A DNA stretch of 13,330 nucleotides from NCBI GenBank assembly GCA_035641315.1, contig DASQUK010000122.1, forward strand, positions 1 through 13,330. Direction: 5' to 3'. A model generated the notes under the pieces. It saw only the letters and a program-made list of their open reading frames with translations. It was not told the origin of the DNA and did no database searches. This document shows positions 12,047 to 13,330 of the stretch, in pieces. Numbering within the stretch: position 1 is the stretch's first letter; each line of letters starts with the position of its first letter. Origin of the DNA: DASQUK01 sp035641315 (lineage in GTDB: Bacteria > Actinomycetota > Acidimicrobiia > Acidimicrobiales > VFJN01). Position numbers and translations under genes: made by a program.

Positions 12047-13330
12047 TCACGCGTCTCGTTCAGCGTCGCCGCCTGCTCCGCGATCACGTGCTTGCGCCGC
12101 GCCGACGCCCAGGAGGGCGTGGAGCTCGCTGCGCCCCCGCGCACCGAGCTTGGTGTAGATGCGTTGGAGGTGGTTCTCGACGGTCCGTTCGGAGAGGTAG
12201 AGCTGGTCGGCAATGGCTCGGCTGGTTCCGCCGCGGGCTGCGAGGAGGGCGATCTCCCGCTCGCGTTCGGTCAGGGGCGTGGCGGCGTCGAGGGCGGCCA
12301 GGGCCGGGGTGCGGGCTCCGTCGCACCGGTCGGCCAGTAGGTGCGCTCGGTTGGCGGCGGCGGTGCCCCGCCGGGCGTGGCCGGCGCGGCGCCAAGCACG
12401 CGAGGCGTCTGCGCAGGCCTCGGCCGCCACCAACAGCGCGCCCGTTCGTTCGAACCCATCGGTGGCCGCCTCCAGGGCCTCCGCGTCGCCGGCGGCCAGC
12501 GGCCGCACGTGGGCCAGGCGAGCGGCGATCGGCGGCGCCTCTCTGGTCGAGGCGAGATCGTGCAGCCGCCCCAGCGTCGCGGGCCGGCTCGCCGAGCCGG
12601 GCCAGGGCGTGTAGCAGGTGGGTGGCGAGGCCACCCTGACCGATGGCGGCAGCGTCGTCGGCGCCACGGTCGAGGATGGCTCGTGCGTCCCCGAGCCGGC
12701 TTCGGCCGCGGCGAGCCAGGCGCGGCCTTCGACGACGAACGGGTCGTAGATGCGGAGCAGGGGGCTGACCTCATCGCAGACGGCTTGAGCATCTCGGGCA
12801 CCGGCCAGGTCGCCCGCCAGGGCCAACGCGGTGACGAGGTGTCCGAGCGTCATGCGGCGGTGGGCGTCGTAGCCGAGAGCGCGCATCAGCTCGTCGGCAA
12901 CCCTCAGGTGCGCGGCGGCCGTCGCCACCCTCCCCTGGGCCAGGCATGCCCGGCCCAACACCACGCGGTACCAGGCTGCGCCCCGTAGCCGCCCGGCCTC
13001 GTCGCATCGTTCGAAGCGCTCACTGGCCAGGGCGTGGGCCTCGGCGATCCGGCCCTCCTCGATGAGCGTGAGCGCCAGGTTGTAGAGATGGATCTCTGGC
13101 GGCTGGTAGAAGAGGCCGCGCTTCCAGATGGTGGCGTGCATCTGCCGGGCTCGCCCCGCCAGCTCGCGAGCCATCGTCGTGTAGCCATCACAGAACAGCG
13201 CTGGTACGGCGACGATCGCGGCCGCCACCAGCGGGCGGGGGCTCGAACCCTCGAGGTAAGGCGCCACCTCGTCGATTGCCTGGCGGAGCCGACCGACGCT
13301 CACGTCGATGCTGGCGCGATAGGCGATCAG
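12047..13330 (-). CDS. LuxR family transcriptional regulator, C-terminal part (5' end outside window; apparent compensating frameshifts)
   Basis: The reading frame is open to the window edge (427 residues visible), so the GTG at 13303 need not be the start. The body is rich in paired alanine/leucine helices of TPR type (for example AAAHLRVADELMRALGYDAHRR). The end carries a typical LuxR helix-turn-helix at about 12110-12280: LTEREREIALLAARG, AIADQLYLSERTVENHLQRI, YTKLGARGRSEL. This fits the C-terminal half of a large ATP-binding (LAL/MalT-like) LuxR regulator whose NTPase would lie upstream. Between about 12580 and 12695 the frame gives a Ser/Thr/Pro-rich, non-helical stretch, while another minus frame gives GDARAILDRGADDAAA and later ATHLLHALARLGEPA, which looks like the real protein. 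This implies one lost and one gained base, either true mutations or sequence errors. The ends and the DNA-binding domain are in frame. Confidence 0.85.
   Translation of the reverse strand: MIAYRASIDVSVGRLRQAIDEVAPYLEGSSPRPLVAAAIVAVPALFCDGYTTMARELAGRARQMHATIWKRGLFYQPPEIHLYNLALTLIEEGRIAEAHALASERFERCDEAGRLRGAAWYRVVLGRACLAQGRVATAAAHLRVADELMRALGYDAHRRMTLGHLVTALALAGDLAGARDAQAVCDEVSPLLRIYDPFVVEGRAWLAAAEAGSGTHEPSSTVAPTTLPPSVRVASPPTCYTPWPGSASRPATLGRLHDLASTREAPPIAARLAHVRPLAAGDAEALEAATDGFERTGALLVAAEACADASRAWRRAGHARRGTAAANRAHLLADRCDGARTPALAALDAATPLTEREREIALLAARGGTSRAIADQLYLSERTVENHLQRIYTKLGARGRSELHALLGVGAAQARDRGAGGDAERDA

Noticed and set aside
13013..13026. A second AGCGCTC core resembling the CebR box (GAAGCGCTCACTGG)
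   Set aside because: It lies inside the LuxR coding region, and the flanks do not keep the symmetric TGG...CCA ends.
12047..13303. Treating the GTG at 13303 as the true start of the LuxR gene
   Set aside because: The frame continues open to the window edge and the visible part looks like the C-terminal half of a large LuxR regulator, so the gene most likely begins outside.

Overview
The window is very GC-rich, densely coding DNA with GTG starts, short overlaps between genes and Gram-positive-type leaders. Family content points to a high-GC Actinomycetota bacterium: a GH6 cellulase with a CebR/CelR-like operator, a TetR-controlled DHA2 exporter, an ArsR-SRPBCC pair and a large LuxR regulator. 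An environmental lineage such as Acidimicrobiia is a guess. No RNA genes, insertion sequences, CRISPR or phage genes were seen.

Layout: (1) At 2-1179 (+) lie the tail of a PEP-utilizing-enzyme mobile domain and two membrane-associated proteins of unknown function. (2) Two hairpins at 1184-1250 separate these from the convergent minus-strand block. (3) At 1269-4353 (-) is a compact operon, read from high to low coordinates: NTF2/SnoaL-like protein, SDR dehydrogenase, type I Baeyer-Villiger monooxygenase (BVMO), DUF4177-like small protein. (4) At 4420-6644 (-) are a 14-helix DHA2 exporter and a TetR regulator 5 bp apart, with an inverted-repeat operator candidate upstream. (5) At 6861-8198 (-) is a secreted single-domain GH6 cellulase, with a 14-bp operator matching 12 of 14 positions of the CebR/CelR box. 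(6) At 8355-10214 (-) is a secreted four-Asp-box beta-propeller protein. (7) At 10409-11264 (-) is an ArsR regulator overlapping an SRPBCC/AHSA1 gene by 8 bp, behind a nested dyad operator. (8) At 11591-11992 (+) is a small secreted orphan protein. (9) At 12047-13330 (-) is the C-terminal part of a LuxR-type regulator that runs off the window and appears to carry two compensating frameshifts.

How they may work together: the SDR and BVMO fit an alcohol to ketone to ester/lactone route, for example on cyclic, terpenoid or steroid ketones. The adjacent exporter and TetR regulator could handle toxic substrates or products, but no esterase or lactonase is present to finish the pathway. The GH6 enzyme and the Asp-box protein are both exported and suggest polysaccharide or glycan use, but a hairpin separates them and they may not be co-regulated. 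I found no clear new multi-gene system. The strongest leads are the concentric operator at ArsR, the cellulase operator, the BVMO/efflux neighbourhood and the frame-disturbed LuxR gene.
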